Below are positions 5,252-5,712 of a stretch of DNA of 5,712 nt, one piece after another. A model generated the notes under the pieces. The model was not told where the DNA came from and did not search any database. It was given only the letters and a program-made list of their open reading frames with translations. This stretch comes from Oscillospiraceae bacterium (GTDB lineage Bacteria; Bacillota; Clostridia; Oscillospirales; Oscillospiraceae): positions 1-5,712 of the forward strand of contig JAFSFK010000014.1 of assembly GCA_017435245.1 (NCBI GenBank), read 5' to 3'. The translations under genes were made by a program, and so were the position numbers. Each line of letters opens with the position of its first letter. Position 1 is the first letter of the stretch.

Positions 5252-5280
5252 ATCATAGCACAAGGCAAGAAAATTGGCAA
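5252..5280 (-). promoter_or_regulatory. Extended -10 sigma-A promoter of the DUF2716 gene
   Basis: Minus strand: TTGCCA (5275-5280), 17-base spacer, TATGAT (5252-5257) preceded by TGC (extended -10). The predicted start near 5245 coincides with the beginning of the ribosome binding site, giving a leader of about 13 bases. It has the same elements and spacing as 4038-4066. Confidence 0.8.
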
Positions 5281-5312
5281 TAAAGGTAAGCGGATGATAA
5301 ACGCCCCCACTT

Positions 5313-5375
5313 GTTCCGTCTGCAGATTTCGTTGGGGAGGCATTTCGCCTCCCACAAACGGAACGGGAGCCCCGT
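5313..5375. repeat. Nested hairpins between the spoIVB tail copy 2 and the promoter
   Basis: Outer arms GTTCCGT/ACGGAAC (5313-5319/5358-5364) enclose GGGAGGC/GCCTCCC (5335-5341/5347-5353, loop 5342-5346). A third small stem ACGGG/CCCGT (5363-5367/5371-5375) ends four bases before the stop codon of the spoIVB tail. This occupies the same cassette position as the 72-bp element at 4074-4145 but has a different sequence. Part of 5289-5310 (CGGATGATAAACGCCCCCAC) looks like a worn copy of one arm of that element. Confidence 0.6.
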
Positions 5376-5378
5376 CCC

Positions 5379-5639
5379 TTACGCAGCAGCATCCAGCATG
5401 TTTTCAATGAATATTCCGTAGCCGGTGGTGGGGTCATTCACAAGGACGTGAGTAACGGCGCCTACCAGTTTTCCTGTTGCGGTGCCCGATAAAATCTTCG
5501 GGCTTACGCTTTTCCTCGATTTTATCGACCGCTGCCACTCGCTCAGCTCCCTTCATCCGCCACCGGCGGCGGTCGCATCGCTCCCCGTCCTGAATGATCG
5601 GTGAGCCGGACATGCTGATGTCAAGCAGGGGACAAAAGA
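5379..5639 (-). pseudogene. spoIVB 3'-end fragment, copy 2, interrupted by the same insert
   Basis: The organisation is the same as copy 1. SGSPIIQDG, here preceded by LDISM and so closer to the usual GMSGSP, lies in 5587-5639, and the [15 protein letters not shown]...[14 protein letters not shown] tail in 5379-5474. The encoded C-terminal residues are identical to copy 1, although 11 bases differ. The 112-bp insert shifts the frame, and in this copy a TGA also interrupts the tail frame inside the insert with no start codon after it, so the tail cannot be made as a free-standing protein from a standard start. No N-terminal spoIVB sequence precedes it within the window. The true spoIVB may lie beyond the window edge, which cannot be judged here. 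Confidence 0.8.
5475..5586 (-). mobile_element. 112-bp structured insert within spoIVB, copy 2
   Basis: It has the same position, length and stems as the insert at 4242-4353, with six base differences. Three fall in the loop between GATAAAATC and GATTTTATC, one between the long stem and the CCGCC hairpin, and two just beside that hairpin. Every stem arm is unchanged, which suggests that the fold matters or that the element is young. Confidence 0.6.
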
Positions 5640-5712
5640 AAATTACAGAAAAATTGCGATTATATACCGAAAATACACAAAAAAGAGGTTTTCATATAGC
5701 TCACCCAGAATC

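Larger units (their letters stand above)
5379..5703 (-). repeat. 325-bp direct repeat, copy 2 (partner 4146-4470)
   Basis: This is the second copy of the spoIVB-tail repeat, 1233 bp from the first and in the same orientation. The 49-bp core 5415-5463 is identical to 4182-4230 to within one base. The unit ends at TGAGCTATATGAAAACC (5703); only nine bases of the window remain beyond it, so the outer boundary is seen from this side only by their divergence from copy 1. Confidence 0.85.

Noticed and set aside
5233..5355. N-terminal extension of the DUF2716 gene to 5355
   Set aside because: The added codons span the promoter and hairpins; the consensus ribosome binding site points to the ATG at 5232.
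1..5712. CRISPR array, tRNA, rRNA or transposase gene
   Set aside because: There are no regularly spaced short repeats, no tRNA cloverleaf or rRNA sequence, and no recombinase or transposase motif in any frame I examined.

Overview
The window looks like accessory chromosome from a spore-forming Clostridia bacterium, most likely of the Oscillospiraceae/Ruminococcaceae type. The reasons are the 3' ends of the sporulation protease gene spoIVB, strong AGGAGG-type ribosome binding sites, TTGnnn/TATGAT promoters with extended -10 elements, and GC-rich intergenic palindromes next to CCCCTAC. This taxonomic guess is inference. Every gene I accept lies on the minus strand, so the text below follows transcription from high to low coordinates.

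Region by region: 5379-5703 holds a 325-bp repeat carrying the 3' end of spoIVB, interrupted by a 112-bp structured insert. Next come hairpins, a strong promoter and a DUF2716 gene (4735-5232). After the hairpins at 4611-4726 and a non-coding structured stretch (4471-4600), a second colinear 325-bp copy of the spoIVB-tail repeat lies at 4146-4470, with the same 112-bp insert at the same site. It is followed by a 72-bp palindromic element, a near-identical promoter, and a gene for a two-helix membrane protein (3521-4015) that ends at a clear terminator. Next is a promoter, a possible 52-codon reading frame, and a 575-residue exported 5'-nucleotidase (1408-3135). The lower end holds a decayed YeiH-type transporter gene (482-1179) and a 61-residue conserved small protein (165-350). 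The first 106 bases are five hairpins in a row.

The most notable structure is the repeated cassette [spoIVB tail with insert]-[hairpins]-[TTGCCA-17-TATGAT promoter]-[one small gene], present twice with different cargo genes. The two spoIVB tails differ at 11 of 96 bases, and all 11 changes are synonymous. They therefore diverged while coding for functional protein, yet both are now fragments split out of frame by the same insert. This suggests an array built by repeated recombination at the 3' end of spoIVB, or a recurring site-specific insertion. I cannot tell which from this window.

The genes show no shared metabolic pathway. The nucleotidase looks like a normal housekeeping or salvage gene, and the DUF2716 and membrane-protein genes look like single-gene cargo, each with its own promoter.
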